This document shows, in pieces, positions 40,140-50,430 of a stretch of DNA of 64,000 bases. A program made the translations under genes and the position numbers. The notes under the pieces are model-generated. The model did no database searches. It was not told the DNA's origin and saw only the letters and a list, made by a program, of their open reading frames with translations. Positions within the stretch are counted from its first letter, which is position 1. Each line of letters opens with the position of its first letter. This stretch comes from Calonectria ilicicola (Eukaryota > Ascomycota > Sordariomycetes > Hypocreales > Nectriaceae), in the NCBI GenBank assembly GCA_020809705.1, contig CP085833.1, positions 3,782,001 to 3,846,000 of the forward strand. Reading direction: 5' to 3'.

Positions 40140-40144
40140 CTATT

Positions 40145-40714
40145 TAGCTAGGGCTTTTCTGGAAAATCCTAAGACAGTCCCAAGAAAATACTAAGGTCCC
40201 AATTTATTTATTTTATCATAAATAACTTTAGAAATATGTATCAAATTATTTATTTTATTTTTATTTCTTTATCTTGATGTTAAAATCAAATGCCTTTTGT
40301 GTGCACTTAGCAAAATGTATGTATGCGCGCAGGAAGACTCTTGAAAAAAAAAGCACTCCTTTCATTTCTAGACTAAGTTTGTTCTCGAAGGTTGTCATCT
40401 TCTGAATTATTTGCAGACATGCGCTGTGTCTGGCTAGATGTGCAAGTTGAACTAAGATGACCCGTGCAGCGTAGGTAATGAGTATATTAATATTATTGAA
40501 AATTCGTGAGCATCTAAGCCCTCGACAGTTAAATCTGGAGGGAGATGACCTCTTCCCTTGACATCTTATTTTTGAGCCATAACACCGTCATATTACTGGG
40601 AAATCGACATCTAAACAATGATTCTATCATGTAACGAACTCCTTGCCTAATCTAGAAGTATCCGTACCCTCCGGCCTGTTTTAGTTTTATAGTTTTCTAC
40701 TCGACAGAACTCTT
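40145..40714. other. Intergenic region between the transposon island and CTP synthase
   Basis: 570 bases of normal composition holding the CTP synthase 3' UTR. It contains one copy of a 42-bp dispersed repeat (40299-40340). No gene recognised. Confidence 0.5.
40299..40340 (+). repeat. 42-bp dispersed repeat, copy A
   Basis: GTGTGCACTTAGCAAAATGT followed by ATGTATGCGCGCAGGAAGAC. About 36 of 42 positions match copy B at 43165-43206, in direct orientation. The two copies flank the CTP synthase gene. Confidence 0.6.
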
Positions 40715-42970
40715 TTACTCCTTGTTTAGTTCCTTGGTGATCTGCTCCAGGCATCCGGCGGCGGCGGCGAAGAAGCCGAGGAACTTGGTTATACGTTAGC
40801 CCAGTGAAAAATCAAAGGTTGTGGTAGATGCCAACTTACTGATTTGCTAGGGGACAGGACACGGCTCAGGTACTCAGGGTGGAACTGGACAGCAACGAAC
40901 CACGGGTGGTCCTTGATCTCGATAATCTCCATGCGCTCTCCCTTGATGTCTTTTCCAACAAAGGTGAGGCCGGCTTGCTCGAGCTGCTCAACCATGGTGG
41001 GGTTAACCTCGTATCGGTGTCGGTGTCGTTCTCCAATTTGAGGCACCGAGCCGTACAAGGCTCGCAGCTTCGACCACTCAGTGCCAGGCTGGAAAACACA
41101 GGGATGCTTGCCCAATCGCATCGTACCGCCGAGTTTAGCTTTGTCAACCTAGCGATGGTATGTTAGAGTGGCGATCATTGAGGGCTCAGATCCATCAACT
41201 TACATCGGGCATGTAGATAATGGCATGGTTCTTGGCATCTGGGTGAAGCTCCTCGCTTCCAACATCTTCAATTCCGACAACGTTGCGAGCAAACTCGATG
41301 ACGGCGAGCTGCATGCCGAGGCACACTCCGAGGAAAGGCTTGTTCTTGGTACGTGCCCAGGTAATCGCCTTGATCATTCCAGTTGTGCCTCGGTCGCCGA
41401 AAGCACCAGGAACCAAAACACCGTCAGCTGTGCACAGAGCGTGCCAAGCCTTGTGGAACTCGGCAGGAGACTTCTCAAAGGTCTCATCTTCGAGATGAGA
41501 CGAGTTAATCCAAATCAGCTCGAGCTTCTTGTGGCAGTGCATGGCAGCATGCTCGAGGGCCTTGGAAACGCTAATGTAAGCGTCCTTGAGCGAGGTGTAC
41601 TTTCCGACCAGCGCAATCGAGACCGACTCCTGTTGGTGATCCTGGCCTCGGGCGAGCCTGACCCAGTCGTTCCACATGCGGCTGCCCTGATCGATTCGCT
41701 CAGCGGGCCTCTGGATAGATTCAAGGTCAAGAAGACCACTGATAGTGTCCAGGAGCTTCTGCTTCTCAAGAAGCAGAGGAACGTGATATGTTGTTGTCAC
41801 ATTGTGAACAGCCACGACCTGTTTCTGCTCAACTTGGCACATATTGGCGATCTTGGAGATGGTGCCGGCGGATAGAGGCTGCTCACAGCGGCAGGCAATC
41901 TTCAAGAGTAGGGTAATTAGTAATATAGTTATGGAAATAAGCATGATAATAACATACCAGGTCTGGGTTCAAGCCAGCGCTTCGGACATCGCTCACAGCC
42001 CTCTGGGTGGGTTTTGTCTTCTGCTCGCCATCAGGTCCTGGTCTTTTTTTATTTGAGTCAGCTTGAACTGTTTTCTCATACTGGTGGTGGTAAGCTTACG
42101 GAACAACAGGCACGTAGGACACATGAATCTGAACAAAGTTGCCCTTTCCAGCACGTCGCTGGAGCTGGCTAATGGCGTGAATGAATGGAGCGCTTTCGAT
42201 GTCACCCACGGTACCACCTTTTCATCAATCAGCCATGGTTTAGTAGGTTGGATTCCATCGAATCATCACTCACCAAGCTCAACAATACAGACATCAGGCT
42301 CAGCTCCTGACTCATCAACAGGCAGCTTGGCAACTCGCTCGATCCAATCCTGAATGCCATCTGTAACGTGAGGCACACTACTAAATGTCAGGGAAAGAAC
42401 AGCTTTGCAGCATTGATAACATACACTTGGACGGTCTTGCCCAGATAGTGGCCAATACGTTCTTTCTCAATGACGTGCTGGTAAATCTTGCCAGTGGTGA
42501 TGTTGTGGTCTCTGGTCAGTGTAGTGAGGAGGTATCTCTCATAGTTTCCCAAGTCCAGATCCATTTCTGAGAAATCTTAGTGATCTGAATCTTCAGTACC
42601 CAGCTCTAGAACTTACCTCCACCGTCATCTGTCACGTACACTTCACCATGCCTAGGGATTACGCATCAGTAGATAACTCGAAAATGGCCAATTGGGCGGA
42701 ATTACTCAATGGGGCTCATTGTGCCGGCATCGATGTTGAGGTACGGATCTATCTAATGGCAAGGTCTTAGCACATGGCCTTATCTTCACGGAAGAGGGTC
42801 GTACTTTGATGCTGGTGACGGTGAGACCGATGGTCTTGAGCAGCAGGCCGGTGCTGGAGGCAATAATGCCCTTTCCAACACCGGAAATGACACCTAGATT
42901 TACATCAGGATTAGTATTTCAATTGATTGGGTTGAAATAACTGACCTCCTGAAACCAGAATGTACTTCAT
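40715..42970 (-). CDS. URA7: CTP synthase
   Basis: Predicted 572-aa glutamine-dependent CTP synthase, converting UTP to CTP with ATP and glutamine, the last step of pyrimidine nucleotide synthesis. Exons in transcript order: 42970-42946, 42893-42805, 42752-42706, 42651-42617, 42566-42425, 42377-42274, 42217-42100, 42042-41958, 41899-41204, 41148-40840 and 40783-40715; ten GT-AG introns, closing exactly to 573 codons. The synthetase half starts [20 protein letters not shown] with its nucleotide-binding loop. The class I glutamine amidotransferase half has nucleophile Cys408 in GVCLGMQ and His537/Glu539 in QFHPEYLS. Length is normal. The gene ends 571 bases from a RIPped transposon island, yet shows no RIP damage. 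The symbol follows yeast usage. Confidence 0.95.
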
Positions 42971-44215
42971 ATTGACGTCGTCGAAGTTGTGGTTGGCAGA
43001 AGAAAATGCAATGCGAGAAACCGTGAAAAAAACTAGCTAGCATGGCTAAGTTGTAGTGTGGGGCACACACGTGATATGACATGGCTCAACAGACCAATTG
43101 AAAGCGACCCACTTTCAAGGCTAAACGAAGCAGCCTAGTGTATTGCTCACCTGCGCTTATCAAGGTGTGCACCTAGCAAAATGTCTATGTGCGCGCAGCA
43201 AGACACTTTTTCAATATTCTACACAGACGCGTCTTATTCATTGTAACGATGGACACAATTGAGCGCAATTTTTTTGTTGGGGCACCGAGATAGGTGTAGT
43301 TTATTAGAGACACTATACACTCTAGAAATACGATTTAGAGATCTAATGGTAAATTTATTTCAGTGTGTAGTTTGCGAAAGTTGCGTGGCTACCGTGCTAA
43401 CCAAAGGAAACGACGATATCTTCGCCACATCTCATAGATATGGCTCTCAGATCTTACCAGCACTGCCTTGTCTTTTTTTATCTAGCTGTTCTTTGACGTG
43501 GAAACACTTATCCTAGCTAATGAATCGTAATCGGAATAGGTGAAAGAGGGAACCATGAGGTGATCGCTTTTTGATTTTAGCTAGCGGCAGGCCTCCGACA
43601 GTAGTGTGGGTTAGTTCAATACCATGAGTGCTTCTTGTGAACAAATACGCGTCATTACTGAAAGTTAAAGTCATAATACCCGTAAATCTGACTGAAATAT
43701 ATGCCAATCAAACATTTAGAGTGACTCTCCTTCGGCAGGAAACTCCCGGTTCCCCGGGCTCTGGGGTACTCGTAACATCTTTTACATCACAAGTCAAATC
43801 GGTTTCAACGACCCGAGCCTCATATCTAAGTCTATTTTCTGAGCTGAAGAACGATTTGATAAATTTGGACGGTTATATTGACTACCTGTGGACAACTATC
43901 TTGCCTCCTAGAATCAAATCCGTGATATGTGTCACTAAAATCGCACTAATCCCGACAATATCCAAGAACTAGTACATACCGAATTTCCACGGAGACTTTT
44001 TATGAGACAGTAGTGGGCATCACGCAGATGTAACCCCCCTATATCAAGGAGAAAAAGCAATATTCGCCACGGATGCTGTCGCTTCTGCTATATAGCCAAG
44101 ATGGCCAAGCCATTGCCCAGTCCCTTAAACCTCGTCGTTTTGTTCTCAAATTCTCTTCAAAATTCTCTCAGAAGCATCGAGCCGACATTTTTGAGCTCCA
44201 GAAAATAATTTCGAA
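42971..44215. promoter_or_regulatory. Divergent intergenic region, CTP synthase / SET protein
   Basis: 1,245 bp containing both promoters. TATATAG at 44089-44095 lies 127 bases before the SET start codon and could be its TATA element. Copy B of the 42-bp repeat is at 43165. The 43628-43972 open frame shows no protein character. Confidence 0.45.
43165..43206 (+). repeat. 42-bp dispersed repeat, copy B
   Basis: GTGTGCACCTAGCAAAATGT followed by CTATGTGCGCGCAGCAAGAC; partner of copy A at 40299-40340. Confidence 0.6.
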
Positions 44216-45196
44216 ATGGAGTCTAAGTTTTCTGACACGCTTTACCGAATTCAAGACATCCCTAACAAAGGCCTTGGTTTCATAGCAGCTACCAAGATTG
44301 CCAAAGGCACCCGAATTCTGCCTGAGCCCCCGTCGATCCGAGTGCCTCAGTATGGAGTGTCAAAGGAAAGATGCCGTGATTCCATTGTCCGGAGTGTGGC
44401 TGCTCTCTGCAAGGATGATCGAGATTCTTTTTTTTCTCTCCACAACGCTTTCCAGAATGATAAGAATAAAGAATTGAACATTGTCTGCACCAATGCCCTC
44501 CCGCTTGGATCGGATGCAACCAGTGGAGGTATCTTTCTGCAGGCATCTCGCATCAACCATTCTTGTCGAAGCAACGCACAGAATAGTTGGAATGAAAACC
44601 TCGGGAAATTGACAATTCATGCTGTTCGCGACATTGAAGAAAATGAAGAAATCACTATTTGTTATTTGCATACACGAACAAACCGCCAGAGTCGACAGAA
44701 TATCCTGCAACAGCAGTTTGGCTTCCTCTGCTCCTGCGAACTCTGTAGCCTTCCCCCAGACCAGCGAAAGTCGAGCGACGAAAGATTAGAGAATATTCAG
44801 CAGTTAGACTGCGAAATTGGAGATAGCATGTTGGTATTCTCATCTCCCTTGAAGGCCCTACACAATGCCCATCAGATCCTAGCCTTGCTAGAAAAGGAAA
44901 AGATTGAGGATGGAAGTATCCCGAGAGCCTATTACGATGCCTTTCAAATTGCCATCACACATGGAGATCAGGCCAGAGCGAAGACCTTTGCAGAAAGAGC
45001 AACCAAATACCGGATTATCTTGGAAGGTCTTGACAGTCCGACAGTACATCACTTGAACGGACTGTCTGAGGACCCCACACGACATGGGGCTTATGGTTGT
45101 TCTGACAAGTGGAAAACCCAGAAGAACGGTGTCCCAAAGGATCTGGAATCAGCTGCATTGGAAGAGTGGCTGTGGAGAATTCAGCTAGAGTCCTAG
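44216..45196 (+). CDS. SET-domain protein
   Basis: Single-exon 326-aa protein of the fungal SET-domain group related to SMYD/SET5-type methyltransferases; it would transfer methyl from S-adenosylmethionine to lysine of an unknown substrate. The N-terminal SET start is GLGFIAATKIAKGTRIL (19-35), the NHSC box is at 114-117 (RINHSCRSN), the substrate/cofactor stretch EEITICY is at 144-150, and a post-SET cysteine group FLCSCELC is at 170-177. The C-terminal 150 residues are helical (KALHNAHQILALLEKEK, AFQIAITHGDQARAKTFAER), as is usual. The expected catalytic Tyr is Tyr150. The stop is followed only 33 bases later, in the same frame, by the MYND gene. Confidence 0.9.
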   Translation: MESKFSDTLYRIQDIPNKGLGFIAATKIAKGTRILPEPPSIRVPQYGVSKERCRDSIVRSVAALCKDDRDSFFSLHNAFQNDKNKELNIVCTNALPLGSDATSGGIFLQASRINHSCRSNAQNSWNENLGKLTIHAVRDIEENEEITICYLHTRTNRQSRQNILQQQFGFLCSCELCSLPPDQRKSSDERLENIQQLDCEIGDSMLVFSSPLKALHNAHQILALLEKEKIEDGSIPRAYYDAFQIAITHGDQARAKTFAERATKYRIILEGLDSPTVHHLNGLSEDPTRHGAYGCSDKWKTQKNGVPKDLESAALEEWLWRIQLES

Positions 45197-45229
45197 AGCT
45201 AGAGCCAGTACGCTAGCTTTAGAAACGAC

Positions 45230-45988
45230 GTGGCTTTCCCCCCGTTCCGCGATCTTCCTCATGAAAACGAGATTGATCTCGATTACTTTGAAACTACCGA
45301 CGGCTTCATGTACAAGCCACGAAAACACTGGTGTTTTCTTGGGGAAATTGTTGAATTTTCTCATTTTATGCGGCTGATGTTGACGGTAAAGGACAAAAAC
45401 AGCCAGACTCTTCCCGTCGCCTTCTACACAAATGCTCGGGGCGGGGAGCTGGATCTGTCACAGATTCAAGTGGGCTCCACAGTGGCGATACTTTATGCAG
45501 AGCAGCACTATCTTCTGGACATGTCAATTGGAGTTCGTCATGAGACGCCGTACGTATTGAAGGTAAGGTCATCACAGAGCATCACATCAAATTTGCACTG
45601 TGGTCTAATTTTGATTCATAGGTTTTCCCTGCTTCCCTGAAAGATCTGTTTTCCCTAAGCGATAAAGTAAATAAATATGCAGCGGAAAACAATGGCCTCA
45701 GAACATGCAATGGATGTGATCAGACGGGCGCTTCAATGAAAAAGTGTGCCAGATGCAACATGTTCTGGTATTGCAACAAAGTAAGTATACCTTTGCCCAA
45801 GAAGATCTCCTCAGGCACAACTGACTTGCTGCGCTTGCCAGAGTTGCCAACAAACCGGATGGAAAGAGAAGGGCCACAAGTCAGACTGCAAATTGCTTAA
45901 GGATAGCGATTTGCGTGGACTTTTGGATCTCGATTGGGATGAATTTGATGACATGTGTAGATTCCCTTTGAGCGCAGGAGGAAACTGA
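45230..45988 (+). CDS. MYND zinc-finger protein; start codon uncertain
   Basis: Exons 45230-45562, 45622-45780 and 45842-45988, GT-AG, frame-consistent. The N-terminal half (FPPFRDLPHENEIDLDYFET, then KPRKHWCFLGEI and GSTVAILYAEQHYLLDMSIG) is a region that usually accompanies this fungal MYND group. The C-terminal MYND finger is complete: CNGCDQTGASMKKCARC, FWYCNKSCQQTGW, GHKSDC, eight zinc ligands; MYND fingers bind proline-rich peptides. No ATG precedes the conserved N-terminus: the expected initiator position is GTG (45230). The first in-frame ATG is 45308, which would lose about 26 residues. The frame is the same as the SET gene upstream, so a fused transcript is possible. Identity is firm; start is not. 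Confidence 0.75.
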
Positions 45989-46179
45989 GCGTTAGAGGGG
46001 ATGGGGATATCTCGTGCTCTTTTGTAAAAGACATGAACCAAAAACGACCATAAGAATCTTGAAAACTTCAATTTATTTTGTGTACCGAGTTTGGATGTGA
46101 GTTTGGTTCTCAATTCATGTTACATTTCTAGTATCATAGAACTGGCCTCTATTCTCTGAGCCCTTGTTTCTGAAATCTA

Positions 46180-47565
46180 TCAAGGCTTGAAGATGACTTT
46201 TTGAACCTTTGAGTTGTGGAAAAGGTCATATGCTTCAGTCGCGTTGGATAGAGGCATGATATTTTCAAAAAAGAACCTGCGGAAGTTATCAGTAGGTGCT
46301 TTTTGAAGAACAACAAGAAGAAGTTAGGGAGTAACGAACCCAAGCTTTTCCTGATTCTGCTCAAGTAACTTGAGCGCATCTGGGAAAACACTTCGAACAG
46401 GGCATCGTCCCATTTGCAATCGAACATTTTTACTAAAAATAGGTTAGTTTGCCGATTTGCTCCTTACTCAAATTATAGACTTACTTATAGGCTTCGGCGC
46501 CTGACCAGGGGATCTGGAAATGTTAGCTTTCGTTCCAGTATTAGCTGTCGCACACATACCTCAGCGTTATGCACGCCAATGCTGCTGATAGCACCAAACG
46601 ATCGAACAAGGTTGAATGCGGTTCTAAGAGCTGGAGAAAGCCCGACTACTTCGACGACGATGTCGGCTCCCCGGCCGTCTGTTACTTCCGCAACACGCTT
46701 CAACATTCCCTCATTGTCTTCCAAAAAGTTCAGGGGCTCTGCTCCAAGCTTCTTTGCCTCATTCAGTCGACTGGGGACACTGTCAACCGCAAAAAGATGT
46801 CGAGGCTTAAGAGCTGCTGCTGCAATGATAGCACAAAGACCAACCGGACCACAACCGATTACAACAATGGTCGAATCTGAAACGTTAAGTGAAGGAGACA
46901 TCTCGAGAGCACTCTTAACACCGAAGTAACCGGTAGGGAAAATATCAGCCATGAGGATAAGTGCCTCATCCGGAATGGTTGTTGGAGCCTTGAATACAGT
47001 CCCATCGGCTAGAGGCACTCTAACATACTCAGCTTGAGCTCCATCAAGGGCTGAAGAACCAAAGCATCGGCTCTTAGAGCAGCGAGCTGTGGCGCCGCTC
47101 TTGCAAAAGAAGCATTCACCGCTGTCGAGTCTATCAGTATAATGCCGACACAAAAGATCACGTGTATGTTACCATGAAATCGTGAATGGTACGACTACTT
47201 TGTCCCCGACTTGGACTGATTTCACAGAAGACCCAGCAACAACCACGATTCCTGTGAACTCGTGACCCATAATAATGCCGGTGTCCGAGGGCTCAATTCC
47301 ACGGTAAATGTGCAAGTCACTATTTCTGTTGGTATCATTAACTGGATAGAGGCGGGAAGATACTTACGATCCACATAGGGCTGTAATATTCACTTTGACA
47401 ACGATGTCGCCTTCATCCTTGACTATCATTGCGATGTTTAGTTACTGGCGAGAGAGGATAAAATACTCAGGACGTACTTGTAGGAATAGGCCGGTCTTGT
47501 ACGGATACCTTGTGAAGGCCATCGAAGACGACAGCTTTCATGGTTGCTTTATCCGAAGCACTCAT
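46180..47565 (-). CDS. Zinc-dependent alcohol dehydrogenase (MDR family)
   Basis: Predicted 356-aa medium-chain dehydrogenase. Exons in transcript order: 47565-47478, 47422-47368, 47319-47173, 47121-46560, 46513-46485, 46432-46340 and 46276-46180, all GT-AG, closing to 357 codons. Catalytic zinc ligands: Cys46 (ALCGSD) and His67-Glu68 (GHEF). Structural zinc ligands: Cys97, 100, 103 and 111 (CGECFFCKSGATARC). The Rossmann fold has GCGPVG at 186-191, and Asp210 at the end of the next strand suggests NAD over NADP. It resembles glutathione-independent formaldehyde dehydrogenase and threonine-dehydrogenase-like MDR members; the substrate is unknown. It is divergent from argininosuccinate lyase. 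Confidence 0.9.
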
Positions 47566-48733
47566 TTTGAAGTAGTTTGACTTTGGGGTTCAGACAAGGC
47601 GACCAACTAGCTGATAAGATGGTGTAGAAAGTAAGCACGACGAAATGAGCTCTGAACTTCGACAAGAACGAAAGAAAGCAAATCCCCAAGAAAAGTTAAC
47701 ATTCATAAAAACAAGACCAGAACCTTAGTCGGCGGTTAATTTTCCACTTTATATACATTGGTTGTACTTGTGAAATTTCTCTCACTGGCGGCCGATTTGG
47801 ACTAGCACGCCCGCCGCTTTAATACGGGCTCGGCTCCGCCTCGGCTCTCTCTTAGGGCCATCGTGTGACGTACCAGCAGACACTGCATAATCTTTTGCAT
47901 TGCTGATATAATCTATCACCGTTTCCCAACCGTTTTTTTTTTTGACGCAGATACCCTTGCCCTGTGGTAAGCGCTTTTTGTCTCCCCGGCTGTGGCAAAT
48001 ATACTTAAGACGTCGCGGTTTTCATCTCCTCATTCTAAATTTAGCAATCGCTATTACTGTACATAGACCTTTACTATATATAGTATATAGTACTACTGTG
48101 TATAATACTGCACGTTGGAATGTTGGCTGCAACTCTGGCTGGTACTTCTACACCCGCATGAAGCGTGGCAACATGGAGCACAAGAAAACGGGAGATGGTA
48201 AGACAAATAAAACGAAGCATCACAAAAGGGAGCATTGTATTCCTGACGCTAGTGTTTACCAGTTATAGCATTATCGCATTATCAGTACGATTTCTGTACT
48301 GGTCACTAGTCAGGGAGCCTTTTTTCCTCCTAGACAGGGCGGGGTTTCACACTGATCCCGTACCAGCCAGGGCGCTGATTCTATCAACCCGAATACGGTA
48401 GACCAGCCAGTACAATGACTGCGCAGCTCGAATAATGGAAATGCAGCTGGCATCAGCGAAATGCAGGTCACTTACATTACATTGCAAGCAAGCACCCTAG
48501 GTACGATAAGATAAGGTAAGCATAGCGCACTGTACTGTGAGACCAGTATGGGCCAGGCCCTCACGTCACATGTGAGACCGGTGTCGGATGGCCCACAAAA
48601 TTAATTTTTCTTATGACTGCCCTTGATTAATCGACTGACCAGCTTTACAATTGCGCGCCATAAGCTCCAAGCTCCATTGGCCTCGAAAACCCAACGAACG
48701 CACGCAAACGAACGCCACTCAGAATACTTCAAC
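47566..48733. promoter_or_regulatory. Divergent promoter region, alcohol dehydrogenase / argininosuccinate lyase
   Basis: 1,168 bp between start codons. No coding gene recognised. A pair of overlapping GATA motifs (GATAAGATAAGG, 48505-48516) lies about 220 bases before the lyase start. GATA factors of the AreA type bind such sites in nitrogen regulation; their use here is inference. Confidence 0.45.
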
Positions 48734-50430
48734 ATGGCCGAGAAGAAGGCGGACGCCCCAGCAGCTGGCATGCTCTGGGGAGGCAGGTTCACAGGTTCGA
48801 ATATCTCGGGAAACGAGCCTCGGATACAGTGTACTGACCTCACGGTGCGCAGGTGCCATTGATCCTCTCATGCACAAGTTCAATGCCTCCATCGGGTACG
48901 ACAAGGCTCTTTACAAGGAAGATATCCTTGGATCGATTGCTTTTGCTAGAGCCAACTCAAAGGTTGGAATCATCACCGAAGACGAATTCCAGGCGATCGA
49001 GCGTGGTTTGCGCCAAGTGATGGAAGAATGGGAGCAGGGAACTTTCGCTATCATGCCGAATGACGAAGATGTGCGAGAGGCCACTCACTCAATTCGACTC
49101 GGCTTCTCAAGGCTAACACAATGGACCAGATTCATACAGCAAACGAACGTCGCCTAGGAGAGGTCATCGGCAAGGACACTGCGGGTAAGCTGCACACAGG
49201 TCGCAGCCGTAACGAGCAAGTTGTCTGTGACATGCGTATGTGGCTGCGTGATCGAATCCGCGAAATCGACAGCCAACTTGTTGCATTCCTCAAGGTGATT
49301 ATCACACGTGCCGAGTCTGAAATGTAAGCCTTAACCCCTCTCAACCCCTCCCCCACCTCCCCCACCTCCGGCCAAAAGTGGCCCCCGACTGACTGACCAA
49401 TAACAGTAACTACATCATGCCTGGATATACCCATCTCCAGCGTGCTCAGCCAGTTCGGTGGTCTCAATGGATGATGTCATATGCCGCTACTTTCAAGCAG
49501 GATCTCGAGCGGTTGCGCCAGGTTTTCGAAAGGGTCAATCTAAGCCCACTTGGTTGTGGTGCTTTGGCCGGTAATGTATTCGGAATCGATCGAAATCAAA
49601 TCGCAGAGGAACTTGGGTTTAGCGGAATAACCTTGAACTCCATGAATACTTCGGCCGACCGCGATTTTATTATTGAGTTCTTAGTTTGGAACTCGATTTT
49701 TACCAACCATCTCAGCAGGTGGTCTGAGGACCTCATTATATATTCGACATCAGAGTTCGGATTTGTTCGATTGGCCGATGCATATGCTACGGGTAGTAGT
49801 TTAATGCCGAATAAATTCAATGCCGATTCGCTCGAGATCTTGCGCGGCAAGTCAGGGCGTGCTTTTGGTCAAATGGCTGGGTTAATGATGGTAAGTCCTT
49901 ATATTAATATCTCAGCCAGTTGCCTTAGCTTTGGGGGTAACCAGGAGCGTATTAAGAGTAGCTACTAACTATTTATGTGATAGAGTGTGAAAGGCTTGCC
50001 ATCTTGCTATAACAAAGATCTTCAGGAAGGGTGGGAGCCTATGCTGAATTCGGTCCAGACTGTGTCGGATTGTCTAGGTATTGCCAATGGAGTGATTGCT
50101 ACACTAAAGGTACGGCCAGACCGTATGGAGGCTGCTCTAGATAAGACAATGGTTGCCACTGATATCGCAGAGTGGTTGGTAAAGAGGGGATGTCCGTTCC
50201 GAGAGGCTCACCATATCTCTGGACGCGTTGTTGCATTATCTGAAAACCTAGAAATTTCGATGGATAAGCTGACCCTTGAGCAACTGCAAGCCATTGATTC
50301 TCGGTTTACAGCAGATATTGCGGCGGCCTTTGAATATGAATCAAGTATCGAGGCAAAATCAGCTTCAGGCGGTACCAGTCGATCAAGCGTACTGGAGCAG
50401 ATTCAGATAGTTAAGGCTATGTTGGATTAG
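48734..50430 (+). CDS. Argininosuccinate lyase family protein
   Basis: Predicted 467-aa lyase of the fumarase/aspartase superfamily. The reference enzyme splits argininosuccinate into arginine and fumarate. Exons 48734-48794, 48853-49070, 49130-49323, 49407-49890 and 49984-50430, all GT-AG, closing to 468 codons. Landmarks: [30 protein letters not shown] (115-124), [10 protein letters not shown] with His167, and the mobile loop [12 protein letters not shown] (287-298) with serines and one lysine kept. Two usually near-invariant signatures are altered: RSRND reads RSRNE, and MPQKKNPD reads MPNKFNAD. The superfamily core GSS-x-MP-x-K-x-N remains, so catalysis is plausible, but this may be a paralogue with a changed substrate rather than the arginine-pathway enzyme. 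Confidence 0.88.

Noticed and set aside
41168..41875. 235-codon open frame, plus strand
   Set aside because: Antisense shadow of CTP synthase exon 9, whose motifs are unambiguous.
47942..48268. 108-codon open frame, plus strand
   Set aside because: Lies in the divergent promoter; not protein-like and no homologous motif.
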